From NCBI GenBank assembly GCA_947455205.1, contig CANGNF010000021.1, forward strand, positions 1 to 64,000: DNA of 64,000 bases, in the 5' to 3' direction. This DNA is from Acetobacteraceae bacterium. Lineage in GTDB: Bacteria > Pseudomonadota > Alphaproteobacteria > Acetobacterales > Acetobacteraceae. A model generated the notes under the pieces. That model made no database searches and was not told the DNA's origin. It saw only the letters and a list, made by a program, of their open reading frames with translations. Position numbers and translations under genes: made by a program. Positions 1 through 8,399 of this stretch are shown one piece after another; the first letter of the stretch is position 1; every line of letters starts with the position of its first letter.

Positions 1-1332
1 CAGGGCATCGCCATCCCCAACCGGCCCCGCAGCGGGCGCGCCCGGCTCCGCCGCCGCCGGGGCGAAGCCGGCGCCGGCGTCCAGCCCGACCCATTCGGCC
101 AGCAGCGCGGCGTCCTCGGCGGCCAGGTCCAGCCGCTGCTGCTGCATCTGCTGGCGGATGTTGTCCAGCAGCGCCTGGCGCAGCCGCCGCGGCGTCGTCG
201 CCCCCGGCGCCGCCTGCCAGTCGAAGCCGGCCAGCCCGACCCGGTGCATCACCGCGTTGACCGCGCCCGGCGCCACCTCCAGCCCCTCGGCCCGCGCCGC
301 CTCGCTGATCCCGGTACGGATCTCCGGGGCGGCGGCATCGGCCAGCGGCAGCCGCGCGCCCAACTGCTCCAGCAGGAAGTCCAGCCGGTCCGGCCCCAGC
401 ATGGGAATGTTGCCCAGCAGGCTCAGCAGCCGCCGCACCAGCGCGGCCATGCGCACCAGATGCGGGTCGGCGGCCAATGGGGCAGCCGACGCGGAGGCCG
501 ATGCGGCGGCCGGCACCTGGTGCCGCGCCGGGTCCAGCAGCCAGCCCGGCGGCGTGCGGTCCAGCGCCACCCCCGGCAGCGGCGCCTGGTCCAGCAGGGC
601 GCGGAAGCCGCCGGCGCCGGCCCAGTCGCTGTCCACCACCTCCCGCCCCAGCCGCTTGATCACCTGCTGCGCCACCCAGGCCTGGGCCAGCGGCTCGGCC
701 GCGCCGGCCACCAGCGCCTGCACCTCGGCCAGAATCGCCTCGCGCAGCGCCGGCCGGTCCGGCCCCTGCGGCGCGGCCGGCGGCGCCAGCCCCAGCGCCC
801 CGCCGACGAAGGCGTCGTAGCGCACCACCGTCTCGGCGGCGGCCTGGTAGGCATCGGCCGCGCTGCCGGTGGCGATGACGATGCCGTTGCGGTCATGCGC
901 CCGCAGCCGCAGCAGCACGGGCGTGAAGTCGGCATCCGACGACAGGATGATGAAGTCCTCAAACCCCGTCGGGTGCGCCAGCGTGTCCAGGATATCCATC
1001 ACCATCACCATGTCGGCGCTGGTCTTGCCGCCCTGGGTCAGCGGCGGGCAGTCCACCATCTGGAAGCCGGCGCGCACGAAGGCGTTGCGGAAGCTGCTGA
1101 AGTAGCGCGGCCGGTCCTCCCCGGGCACCAGCACCTTGGCGATGGGGTTCAGGTAGCAGCGCCGCACCAGGATCCGCCGCTGGCGCTCCCCGCCGGGGGA
1201 ACCCAGCGTCTCCAGCCAGCCGATCCAGCGCAGCGGGTCCTGCACGAAGGCCGCCGCGGCCGAGACATCACGCTCGAACAGCGCGGTGAAGACGTTGTCG
1301 AAGTCCAGGAACAGCGCGGCGCGATGGGTCAT
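1..1332 (-). CDS. NYN-domain (LabA/DUF88-like) putative RNase, 3' end outside the window
   Basis: The reading frame is open from an ATG at 1332 to the window edge (444 codons, no stop), so the C-terminus is missing. A purine-rich Shine-Dalgarno (GGGGAGAG) precedes the ATG. Residues 5-165 look like a NYN domain, a PIN-like metal-dependent nuclease fold. The acidic residues are in the expected places: D10 and D12 in LFLDFDN, D107 and D113 in the TSAD..MDIL helix, and D133/D135 in SSDADF. Proteins of this family are usually RNA nucleases or RNA-binding proteins. The rest is alanine/glycine-rich with helical stretches around residues 280-350 that could be an OST-HTH/LOTUS-like domain, but I cannot confirm this. 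The gene follows the dpp operon on the same strand, separated by a hairpin array that probably ends dpp transcription. The fold is a confident call; the target RNA is unknown. Confidence 0.8.
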   Translation of the reverse strand, partial: MTHRAALFLDFDNVFTALFERDVSAAAAFVQDPLRWIGWLETLGSPGGERQRRILVRRCYLNPIAKVLVPGEDRPRYFSSFRNAFVRAGFQMVDCPPLTQGGKTSADMVMVMDILDTLAHPTGFEDFIILSSDADFTPVLLRLRAHDRNGIVIATGSAADAYQAAAETVVRYDAFVGGALGLAPPAAPQGPDRPALREAILAEVQALVAGAAEPLAQAWVAQQVIKRLGREVVDSDWAGAGGFRALLDQAPLPGVALDRTPPGWLLDPARHQVPAAASASASAAPLAADPHLVRMAALVRRLLSLLGNIPMLGPDRLDFLLEQLGARLPLADAAAPEIRTGISEAARAEGLEVAPGAVNAVMHRVGLAGFDWQAAPGATTPRRLRQALLDNIRQQMQQQRLDLAAEDAALLAEWVGLDAGAGFAPAAAEPGAPAAGPVGDGDAL

Positions 1333-1492
1333 GCTCTCTCCCCGGCCGCGCGAGGGGGCCCCGCCGCGCCAGCCTGGCTGCGGCTTTAGCGCGGAACCCG
1401 GCGGCAGCCCAGCAGCGCGGGAGAGCGCGGGCGGCGGCGCCCTTCGTCCCGCCGGAGACGGGCGGGCAGCGCCGCGAAGGGGGCAAGGGCCT

Positions 1493-1763
1493 CAGCACTT
1501 CACGTCCGTCCCGCCACGGGCGGGCGGGGAAACGCCGCGATGGATGTGAAAGGTCCTAGCCCTTCACATCCGTCCCGCCACAGGCGGGCGGGAACACGCC
1601 GCGATGGATGTGAAAGGTCCTAGCCCTTCACGTCCGTCCCGCCACGGGCGGGCGGGGAAACGCCGCGATGGATGTGAAAGGTCCTAGCCCTTCACGTCCG
1701 TCCCGCCACAGGCGGGCGGGAAAACGCCTCGATGGATGTGAAAGGCGTTAGCCCTTCACATCC
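1493..1763. repeat. 64-bp tandem hairpin array overlapping the dppC stop codon
   Basis: Four consecutive units begin at 1493, 1557, 1621 and 1685, exactly 64 bp apart, differing at only a few positions; a decayed partial unit lies around 1441-1480. Each unit holds two inverted repeats. One is an inner CCCGCC..GGCGGG stem. The other is a long stem pairing GGATGTGAAAGG with the next unit's CCCTTCACATCC across a TCCTAG-type loop. The last such hairpin (1734-1763) contains the final codons and TAA of dppC, so the array appears to have grown from the gene's own terminal hairpin. It fills most of the 415 bp between dppC and the NYN gene. A transcription-terminating or mRNA 3'-end-stabilising role is inferred; there is no U-tract. 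Confidence 0.9.
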
Positions 1764-2644
1764 ATCGCCTGGCGCAGCCCGTCGCTCAGCAGGTTGAAGC
1801 AGATGCTGGTCACGAAGATGCAGGCGCCCGGCAGCACCGCCACCCAGGGCTGCACATAGATCGCGGTGCGCAGCGTGTTCAGCATCAGCCCCCATTCCGG
1901 CTCCGGCGGCTTGGTGCCCAGGCCCAGGAAGCTCAGGCCACTCGCCAAAATCATGCACACGCTGATCAGGTTGGTGGCGTAGACGAAGATCGGCCCCAGC
2001 ACGTTGCCCAGCACATGCACCCGCACGATGGTGAAGCCGGAGGCGCCCGAACTTCGCGCCGCATCGACGAAGTCGAGGTTGCGTACCCCCTGCGTCACCG
2101 TCTCCGCCACGCGGATGATCTGCGGGATGAACACCAGCGTCAGCGCCAATATGGCGTTGACGATACCGGCCCCCAGCGCGCCGGAGATGGCCACCGCCAG
2201 CAGCACCGACGGGAAGGCGTAGAACACGTCCGTGGTCCGCATGATCAGCATGTTGACCTTGCCGCCCATGTAGCCCGCCGTCACCCCCAGCGTGGTGCCG
2301 ATGACGAAGGCCAGCACCACGGGCACGATGCCCATGAACCAGCTGAGCCGGCCGCCGTAGAGCAGGCGCGTCACCATGTCGCGCCCCAGCTCATCCGTGC
2401 CCAGCGGGTAGCCCGCCGTCTGCAGCCCGCGCAGGCGGCGGATCATGCTGCCCTGGTAGGGGTCGTGCGGCGCCAGCAGGGGCGCGAACAGGATGGCCAG
2501 GAACATCACCAGCAGCACCAGCGCGCAGGCGATGGTGACGGGGTCGCGCCGCACCCGCTTGAACACCCCGGCCCAATAGCCCTGGCCCTTGGCCAGCGCC
2601 GTCTTGGCCTGAAGGGCGAGTTCCGCTTCCGCTGCCGTGCTCAT
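1748..2644 (-). CDS. dppC: peptide/nickel-type ABC transporter permease DppC
   Basis: A 298-residue inner-membrane permease of the DppC/OppC family (usual length about 300). It has a cytoplasmic N-terminus, one early membrane helix near residues 35-55, and the periplasmic segment with LAPHDPYQGS and YPLGTDELGRD that marks this family. Further helices follow, with the EAA-type coupling loop around DAARSSGASGFTIVRVHVLGN. The ATG overlaps the dppB stop as ATGA, so translation is coupled. With dppB and the binding protein it forms an import pore for peptides or similar solutes. The two ATPase genes (dppD, dppF) that usually follow are absent; a hairpin array and an unrelated NYN gene come instead. 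The ATPases must be shared or encoded elsewhere. The substrate is not resolved. Confidence 0.93.
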   Translation of the reverse strand: MSTAAEAELALQAKTALAKGQGYWAGVFKRVRRDPVTIACALVLLVMFLAILFAPLLAPHDPYQGSMIRRLRGLQTAGYPLGTDELGRDMVTRLLYGGRLSWFMGIVPVVLAFVIGTTLGVTAGYMGGKVNMLIMRTTDVFYAFPSVLLAVAISGALGAGIVNAILALTLVFIPQIIRVAETVTQGVRNLDFVDAARSSGASGFTIVRVHVLGNVLGPIFVYATNLISVCMILASGLSFLGLGTKPPEPEWGLMLNTLRTAIYVQPWVAVLPGACIFVTSICFNLLSDGLRQAMDVKG

Positions 2645-3594
2645 GCGCGCTTGATCCGTGGGTCGAGGGCGGCCTGGATGAGGTCGACGATCAGGTTCAG
2701 CGCCACGAAGAACATCGCCAGCACCAGGATCGTGCCCTGCAATACCGGCAGGTCGCGCTGGAAGATGGCGCTGTTCAGCAGCAGCCCGGTGCCGGGCCAG
2801 GAGAACACCGTCTCCACCAGGATGGAGCCGCCCATCAGGTAGCCCAGCTGCAGGCCGATGACCGCCAGCGCGTTCGGCGCCGCGTTCTTCACCACGTGCA
2901 GGAAGACCTGGAAGGTGGTCAGCCCCTTGCCGCGCAGCGCGACGACGAATTCCTGGTTCATGATCTCGGCGACGATGCCACGCACGGTGCGCGTGACGAT
3001 GCCGGTGGGGATGACGGAAAGCGTGATCGTCGGCAGCACCAAAAACTGAAAGTGCTCCCAGTCCCAGGCCCAGTCGGAGGAGCCGCCAGGCCCGGCGCCC
3101 ATCGCCGGCAGCCAGTTCAGCTGGACCGAGAAGATCACCACCATGACCATGCCCAGCCAGTAGTGCGGCACCGAGACGCCGGCCACCGCCAGCCCGGTGG
3201 CCGCGCGGTCGATCCAGCTGCCGCGGAAGGTGCCGGCCAGCCCGCCCAGCGTGCAGCCCATGACGAAGCCGACGAGCGAGGCGCAGACCGCCAGCATCAG
3301 CGTGTTGCCGATGGCGGTGCTGAGGTCGCTCCACACGCTGCGCCCGGTGGCGAGCGATCGGCCGAGGTCGCCCTGCACCACCTTGAACAGCCACAGGCCG
3401 AACTGCACCGGCAGCGGCTTGTCCAGCCCGTAGTCGCGCCGCACCTGCTCCACCACGTCGCCAGGTGCGTCCGGCGGGACGATGGCGTTGATCGGGTCGC
3501 CCGGGGCGATCTGCACCAGCATGAAGCAGACGAAGCCGACCGCGAGCGCGATGGGAATGGCGTAGAGCGCCCGCCTGAGCAGATAGAGGATCAT
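2641..3594 (-). CDS. dppB: peptide/nickel-type ABC transporter permease DppB
   Basis: A 317-residue permease of the DppB/OppB family, at the usual length. The N-terminal helix (residues 9-30) is followed by the family motif around APGDPINAIVPPDAP and then YGLDKPLPVQ. Six membrane segments can be traced, and the EAA loop lies near residues 215-240 (FVVALRGKGLTTFQVFLHVV). The protein ends in ALDPRIKRA, typical of DppB. Its start overlaps the stop of the upstream binding-protein gene and its own stop overlaps the dppC start, both as ATGA. The three genes are therefore one tightly coupled unit in the order binding protein, B, C. Confidence 0.94.
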   Translation of the reverse strand: MILYLLRRALYAIPIALAVGFVCFMLVQIAPGDPINAIVPPDAPGDVVEQVRRDYGLDKPLPVQFGLWLFKVVQGDLGRSLATGRSVWSDLSTAIGNTLMLAVCASLVGFVMGCTLGGLAGTFRGSWIDRAATGLAVAGVSVPHYWLGMVMVVIFSVQLNWLPAMGAGPGGSSDWAWDWEHFQFLVLPTITLSVIPTGIVTRTVRGIVAEIMNQEFVVALRGKGLTTFQVFLHVVKNAAPNALAVIGLQLGYLMGGSILVETVFSWPGTGLLLNSAIFQRDLPVLQGTILVLAMFFVALNLIVDLIQAALDPRIKRA

Positions 3595-5210
3595 TGGATG
3601 TAGGGCAGCCGCAGGTCGACGAACCAGCTCTGCGGCTGGACATAGCCGCGGATGCGCGGGCTCATGGCGCGCGGGGAAACGTCATGCGCGAACCAAATGA
3701 ACAGCGCCTCCTCCACGCCCGCCGCATGCAGCCGGGCCAGCGCCGCGTCGCGGGCGGCCGGCTCGAAGGTGGTGCGGGCCACGCGGATCATCTCGTCGAA
3801 GCGCGGGTCGTTGAAGAAGCCCCAGTTGTTGCTGGCCGGCGGCGCCATGCGGCTGTCGTAGAAGCGGGCCAGCGCGAAGAACGGGTCCATGGTGGAGATC
3901 GACACGTTGATCGCATGCGCGCCGCGGGCGGAAGGCGCGGTGCAGCCCTGGCGCCAGTTGCCGAACAGCGCGTTCCAATCCACCACGTCGAACTCGATGT
4001 TGACGCCCAGCGGCTTCAGCTCCTGCTGGATGTACTCGTTCATCGCCAGCGGCTGCATCTGGCCCGAACCGCTGGCGCTGATCTGCACCTTGATGGTCAA
4101 CGGCCGCTGCGGGCCATAGCCGGCCTCGGCCAGCAGGCGCGCTGCCTCGGCCTTGTCGGTGCGGATGTTGAAGCTGGGGTTGCCCCACCAGGGGTGGCCA
4201 GGCTGCACCGTGCCGGCGGCCGGCACCATGAAGCCGCCCAGCAGCTGCTTCAGCCCCTCGCGGTCCACGCCCAGGTTCAGCGCGCGGCGAATGCGGACAT
4301 CGGCCAGCGGGCTGCCGGCGGCGAAGCAGGGCTGCCACGGCCAGAAATGCGGCTGCACGTTCTGGGTGATCTGGAAGCCGCGGGCGCGCAGCTGCGGCAC
4401 GGTGTCCGGTGACGGCGCCTCGATCCAGTCCACCTGGCCGCCCAGCAGCGCGGCGGTACGGGCATTGGCGTCGGGGATCGGCAGCAGCACGATCCGGTCG
4501 GCCTTGGCCTTGGTGTCCCAGTAGTTCTCGAACCGGGCGTACTCGGCGCGCTCACGCGGCACGAAGCGCGTCATGCGGAACGGCCCGGTGCCGGACGGGC
4601 TGGCGGCGAAGGCGTTCCAGGTGGCCTCGGCGGTCGGGTGCTGCGCCCGCAGCGCCTGCCAATGCACCGGGCTGGCCATGAACAGGTTGGTGATGTTGTA
4701 GGGCAGGAAGCTGTCGGGCTCGCTGGTGATCAGCGCCACCGTCAGGTCGTCGATCTTCTCGGCGCTGCGCAGCGCCGGCATGCGGGTGGCGGTCAGGCCC
4801 ACCTGGCGCGGGTCGTATTGCGGCGCGTCGCGGTCCAGCACCTTGCGGACGTTCCACACCACGGCATCGGCGTTGAACGGGCTGCCGTCATGGAAGGTGA
4901 CGCCCGGGCGCAGCTTGAACACCCAGCGGGTGCGGACCTGCGGGTCCACCGCCCATTCGGTGGCCAGCGCCGGCACCAGCGGCGTCGGCCGGTCGGCGCG
5001 CGACAGGTCGAAGGCGATCAGGGCGTTGAACAGCGGGATGCCGGTGAAGCGGTTGCCCTCGAAGCCCTGGTCCGGCTGGCCATGGGTCAGCGGAATGTCG
5101 GCGGCGGTCATGCCGATGCGGATGGTGCCCTGGGCCCGCGCATCGCCCTGCCAGCCAAGGGCGAGGGTCAACGCCGTGCAGGCGGCCAGAAGGGTGCGGC
5201 GGAAGGTCAT
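3591..5210 (-). CDS. dppA: periplasmic peptide-type ABC solute-binding protein (SBP family 5)
   Basis: A 539-residue secreted binding protein of the DppA/OppA class. I chose the ATG at 5210 because it starts a standard signal peptide (basic MTFRR, hydrophobic core, cleavage after DARA before QG at about residue 27); the open frame upstream has no family similarity. The family pattern GVTFHDGSPFNADAVVWN appears near residue 110, and the middle of the protein carries FRMTRFVPRE and similar SBP-5 segments. It delivers solute to the DppBC pore encoded directly downstream with ATGA coupling. Members of this family bind peptides, glutathione, nickel chelates or opines, so the name dppA is by family only. 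About 180 bp without a clear gene separate it from the upstream glycosyltransferase. Confidence 0.92.
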   Translation of the reverse strand: MTFRRTLLAACTALTLALGWQGDARAQGTIRIGMTAADIPLTHGQPDQGFEGNRFTGIPLFNALIAFDLSRADRPTPLVPALATEWAVDPQVRTRWVFKLRPGVTFHDGSPFNADAVVWNVRKVLDRDAPQYDPRQVGLTATRMPALRSAEKIDDLTVALITSEPDSFLPYNITNLFMASPVHWQALRAQHPTAEATWNAFAASPSGTGPFRMTRFVPRERAEYARFENYWDTKAKADRIVLLPIPDANARTAALLGGQVDWIEAPSPDTVPQLRARGFQITQNVQPHFWPWQPCFAAGSPLADVRIRRALNLGVDREGLKQLLGGFMVPAAGTVQPGHPWWGNPSFNIRTDKAEAARLLAEAGYGPQRPLTIKVQISASGSGQMQPLAMNEYIQQELKPLGVNIEFDVVDWNALFGNWRQGCTAPSARGAHAINVSISTMDPFFALARFYDSRMAPPASNNWGFFNDPRFDEMIRVARTTFEPAARDAALARLHAAGVEEALFIWFAHDVSPRAMSPRIRGYVQPQSWFVDLRLPYIQ

Positions 5211-5353
5211 CGGTCGGGGCTCCCAGGCGATCGGCCGGGTTTGCCGGCGCGACGGCCTTGGGGAGCAAGGCCCATGCCAGTGCATGCCCGCCGCCGCCGG
5301 CACCGCCGGCAGGGCGCCCGCCCGGCGCTGCCCCGCCGCCCGACCCCGGCACA

Positions 5354-5370
5354 TGCCCACCAAATGGGCA
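5354..5370 (-). terminator. possible short hairpin after the glycosyltransferase gene
   Basis: A perfect 6-bp stem (TGCCCA/TGGGCA) with a five-base CCAAA loop lies about 20 bases past the stop codon of the reverse-strand glycosyltransferase. It has no T-run, so it is only a candidate 3'-end structure. The rest of the 5211-5390 gap shows no other structure I can support. Confidence 0.3.
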
Positions 5371-5390
5371 CCTGCCTGCACTCGGGTCAC

Positions 5391-7031
5391 TCAGCGCAGC
5401 CGCCACAGCTCCACGGTGCTGCCATCCTCGCCGGGCATCTGCGCGTATTGCAGGTAGTCCTGCTCCAGCACCCGGGTCAGCATGGCCTGCGCCGCCGGCT
5501 GCACATGGCCCCAATGCCCGCTGTCCAGCACGATGAAGCGCGGCCGCGTCGCCAGTATCCGCGCCAGCTCGGCCTCGGCATCGATCCCGGTCACGGCGGA
5601 GAACCGCCCGGTCAGCTGGCTCGGCATCACGTAGCGGGTCGGCGCCACGGTCTGGGTCAGGAAGTAGAGCAGCGGCTGCCAGTTCACCACGAAGATGGTC
5701 TCGCCCGGCCGCAGCGCCGCGTTCAGCGCCGCCGCCACCCGCTGCGGCGGGTCCGGCAGGCGCAGGCCGATGCCGTGTTCCAGCCGCGGCAGCACCACCA
5801 TGCACCAGGCCTGCAGCGCCAGCACGCCGAACATGCCGATGAAGGCCGCCAGCACCACGCCGGGCCGCGCCAGCCGCGCCAGCCGCCGCGCGCCCAGCGC
5901 CGCCAGCAGGGCAATCGGCGGCAGCACCAGCAGGAAGTAGTGCGGGAAATACATCCCCGGCAGCCCCACCGCCACGCAGCCGGCGCATAGCCAGGCCAGG
6001 CTGGCGCGGGCCAGCCAAATGTCGGCCTGGCGCGGCCGGCGGCGCGGCAGCAGCACGCCCAGCGCCAGCAGCAGCGGCAGCACCAGCGTTGCCGCGGCGG
6101 AAAGACTCAGCCGCATGGCCTGGGCCAGCGGCACCCCCATGCCGGCATAGCGCAGCGGCGCCACTAGGTTGCCGTCCAGATAGGCCTCCCAGTCGCCGCG
6201 CAGCGCGTAGACCAGCGCCACCAGCACGGCCGGCGCGGCACAGGCGGCGGCATAGGCCAGCGCCAACCCGGCCAGCCGGGGCCAGCCCAGCAGGCGCTGC
6301 CACAGCCCCGGCACCACCAGCACCAGGAACACCAGGCAGCCCAGCGGCAGCACCACCGGCTTGATCACCAGCGCCAGGCCCACCAGCAGCCCGGCGCCCA
6401 CAACCAGTCTCACCCCCGGCGCCTGGCCCAGCACCAGCGCCCGGCGCGTGGCGCCCAGCCCCATCGCCATGGCCGCGGCGATGAAGGGTGCCAGCAGGAT
6501 CTCGGTATTGGTCGCCAGCCCGTCCAGCAGGGCCGAGCAGGCGACATAGGCCAGCCCGGCGGCCAGCCCGGTGGCCCGGCCCGCGCCGGCGGCCCGCACG
6601 CCGCGATGCAGGGCAAAGCCGGTGGCCGCCACCGCCAGTACCCCCAGCAGCCGCAGGCTGGCCAGGCTTTCGCCGAACAGCGCGAAGGTGGCGGCGAACA
6701 GCGCCGGCGCACCCACCGGGTGCATGTCCCACACCGCCACATAGGGCCAGCCGCCGCGCAGCCAGGCCTGCGCCTGCACGGCGTAGAGGCTCTCATCCGG
6801 GTTGATGACCGAGGGCAGGAAGGCGCTGGCCCGCAGCACCAGCGCGGCCAGCAGCAGCACCAGGAAGACCAGGCCGTCGCGGCTGGCCTCGGCGGCGGCG
6901 GGGCGGCCCAGCGCCACGGCCAGGCTGGGCAGTGGGTGCGCCGCGGGCACCGGGCGCGACGGTGCCTGGCCCGACCAGCCATGCCGGTGCGTGCCCGGCT
7001 GCCGCGCCGTTGCCGTGAGGGGTTCCGCCAT
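5391..7031 (-). CDS. integral-membrane glycosyltransferase, PMT/ArnT-like (GT-C fold)
   Basis: A 546-residue polytopic protein with roughly ten to twelve hydrophobic helices from residue 50 onward. Its first periplasmic loop carries the GT-C signature: NPDESLYAVQAQ (acidic DE pair) and, shortly after, WDMHPVG. This pattern is typical of the dolichyl-phosphate-mannose/ArnT-like families (PMT_2), which move a sugar from a lipid-phosphate carrier to a protein or lipid on the outer side of the inner membrane. The soluble C-terminal part (from about residue 415) holds GETIFVVNWQPLLYFLT and a Tyr/Trp-rich domain. The ATG at 7031 is followed by a polar, basic stretch before the first helix. It is divergent from motB across 165 bp. 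Acceptor and sugar are unknown. Confidence 0.85.
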   Translation of the reverse strand: MAEPLTATARQPGTHRHGWSGQAPSRPVPAAHPLPSLAVALGRPAAAEASRDGLVFLVLLLAALVLRASAFLPSVINPDESLYAVQAQAWLRGGWPYVAVWDMHPVGAPALFAATFALFGESLASLRLLGVLAVAATGFALHRGVRAAGAGRATGLAAGLAYVACSALLDGLATNTEILLAPFIAAAMAMGLGATRRALVLGQAPGVRLVVGAGLLVGLALVIKPVVLPLGCLVFLVLVVPGLWQRLLGWPRLAGLALAYAAACAAPAVLVALVYALRGDWEAYLDGNLVAPLRYAGMGVPLAQAMRLSLSAAATLVLPLLLALGVLLPRRRPRQADIWLARASLAWLCAGCVAVGLPGMYFPHYFLLVLPPIALLAALGARRLARLARPGVVLAAFIGMFGVLALQAWCMVVLPRLEHGIGLRLPDPPQRVAAALNAALRPGETIFVVNWQPLLYFLTQTVAPTRYVMPSQLTGRFSAVTGIDAEAELARILATRPRFIVLDSGHWGHVQPAAQAMLTRVLEQDYLQYAQMPGEDGSTVELWRLR

Positions 7032-7196
7032 TCGTATACTGCATGCCCGATCTGCCGCGTCCTGTCGGATCACGAGCCCGCGCTTCCCGGCGGCGTGACC
7101 GGGAGCGGCCCGGCTTAGGGCGTGGTTAAGCCCGGCCGGGGCAGGGTGCCGCCCAGGTGGCCCAGGACGGGCCGGCCGGCTGGATGACGCAGGACC

Positions 7197-8399
7197 ATGG
7201 CGGGCAAGGGCAAGCGCGACGGCGTTACCGTCGTCATCAAGAAGGAGGAGGTGGTCGAGGGCGGCCACCATGGCGGCGCCTGGAAGGTCGCCTACGCCGA
7301 CTTCGTCACCGCCATGATGGCGTTCTTCCTGCTGATGTGGCTGCTGAACGCCACCACGGAGGAACAGCGCCGCGGCCTGGCCGATTATTTCGCCCCCTCC
7401 AACGTGCTGGGCCGCAACCAGACCGGCAATGGCCAGCCCTTCGGCGGCCGCACCGTCAACTCCGCCGGCAACATGGCCAGCGACGCCGGCGCGCTGCGGG
7501 TGGAACGCGGCCCCGCCCCGACCCGGCTGGAGGCGGACGAGGAGGAAAGCGAGGGCCCGGCCGAGGTGGTGCCCCGGCTGCCCACCTCCGAGGACCGGCC
7601 GCCCAGCTCGCTCGGCACAATCAACGGCCCGCCGCGCCCGCCCGCCGGCGCCGCGCCGCTCAGCGCGGAACAGGCGCTGACCGGCTCGGCCGCCGGGCGG
7701 CTGGGGCAGGGTGGCCCGGCCCAGGCCGGCGAATTGCAGGCCGGGCAGCAGCAATCCGGCGACCGCCGCAGCGGCGAGGCCCGCGCCGGCGACCAGCGCA
7801 GCGGCGACCTGACCCCCAGCCAGGTGCAGGCGCTGATGCGCGGCGACGCCCAGGCGGTGGAGGCGGCCCGGCTGGCCGATGCCGCGCTGCGCGCCGAGCT
7901 CGGCCGGCGCGAACGCGCCGCCTTCGAGCAGGCGGCCGAGGAGATCCGCGCCGCCGTGGCCAACGACCCCGCGTTGGCCGACCTGGCCCGGCAACTGCGG
8001 GTGGAACAGGTGCCGGAAGGCCTGCGGATCCAGATCATGGATGCCGACCGCCAGGCGATGTTCCCGCTCTCCTCCGCCGTGCCGAATGACCGCGCCCGCG
8101 CGCTGATCCTGAAGGTGGCGCAGGTGACGGCGCGGCTGCCCAACGGCCTGGCCATCGCCGGCCATACCGACAGCTCCCCGTTCCGTGGCGAGGGCCGCAG
8201 CAACTGGGATCTTTCCGCCGACCGCGCCAATGCGGTGCGCCGGCTGCTGGTGGAGAACGGGGTCAACCCGGCGCGGCTGCGCAGCGTCTCCGGATATGCG
8301 GAACGCGAGCCGCTGCTGCCCGCCGACCCCGGCAATGCCGGCAACCGCCGCGTTGCCATCACCCTGCTGCGCATGGCGCCGACGGAGAGCCAGCCATGA
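7197..8399 (+). CDS. motB: flagellar stator protein MotB
   Basis: A 400-residue MotB. A basic N-terminus leads into the single membrane helix (about residues 33-51) that contains the proton-carrying aspartate D35 in YADFVTAMMAFF. Residues 270-395 are the OmpA-like peptidoglycan-binding domain, with the AGHTDSSPFRGEG..NWDLSADRANAVRR signature and the final NRRVAI. The periplasmic linker (residues 75-240) is long and contains six exact pentapeptide units, [A/S]G followed by three polar residues, at residues 177-206. Together with MotA it forms the stator that turns proton flow into flagellar torque. The order motB-motA is the reverse of the enteric operon, and the two genes overlap by ATGA. No other flagellar gene is in the window. 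Confidence 0.95.
   Translation: MAGKGKRDGVTVVIKKEEVVEGGHHGGAWKVAYADFVTAMMAFFLLMWLLNATTEEQRRGLADYFAPSNVLGRNQTGNGQPFGGRTVNSAGNMASDAGALRVERGPAPTRLEADEEESEGPAEVVPRLPTSEDRPPSSLGTINGPPRPPAGAAPLSAEQALTGSAAGRLGQGGPAQAGELQAGQQQSGDRRSGEARAGDQRSGDLTPSQVQALMRGDAQAVEAARLADAALRAELGRRERAAFEQAAEEIRAAVANDPALADLARQLRVEQVPEGLRIQIMDADRQAMFPLSSAVPNDRARALILKVAQVTARLPNGLAIAGHTDSSPFRGEGRSNWDLSADRANAVRRLLVENGVNPARLRSVSGYAEREPLLPADPGNAGNRRVAITLLRMAPTESQP
7725..7814 (+). repeat. six 15-bp units encoding [AS]G-x-x-x pentapeptides in the MotB linker
   Basis: Codons 177-206 of motB encode AGELQ, AGQQQ, SGDRR, SGEAR, AGDQR and SGDLT back to back. The DNA units are degenerate, but the Gly at position 2 is invariant. The segment lies between the membrane helix and the OmpA domain, where stator proteins have a flexible plug/linker region. 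Confidence 0.8.

Noticed and set aside
158..1389. Forward-strand genes opposite the NYN gene
   Set aside because: The reverse frame has domain residues and a Shine-Dalgarno; the forward frames give Arg/Ser/Pro-rich shadows.
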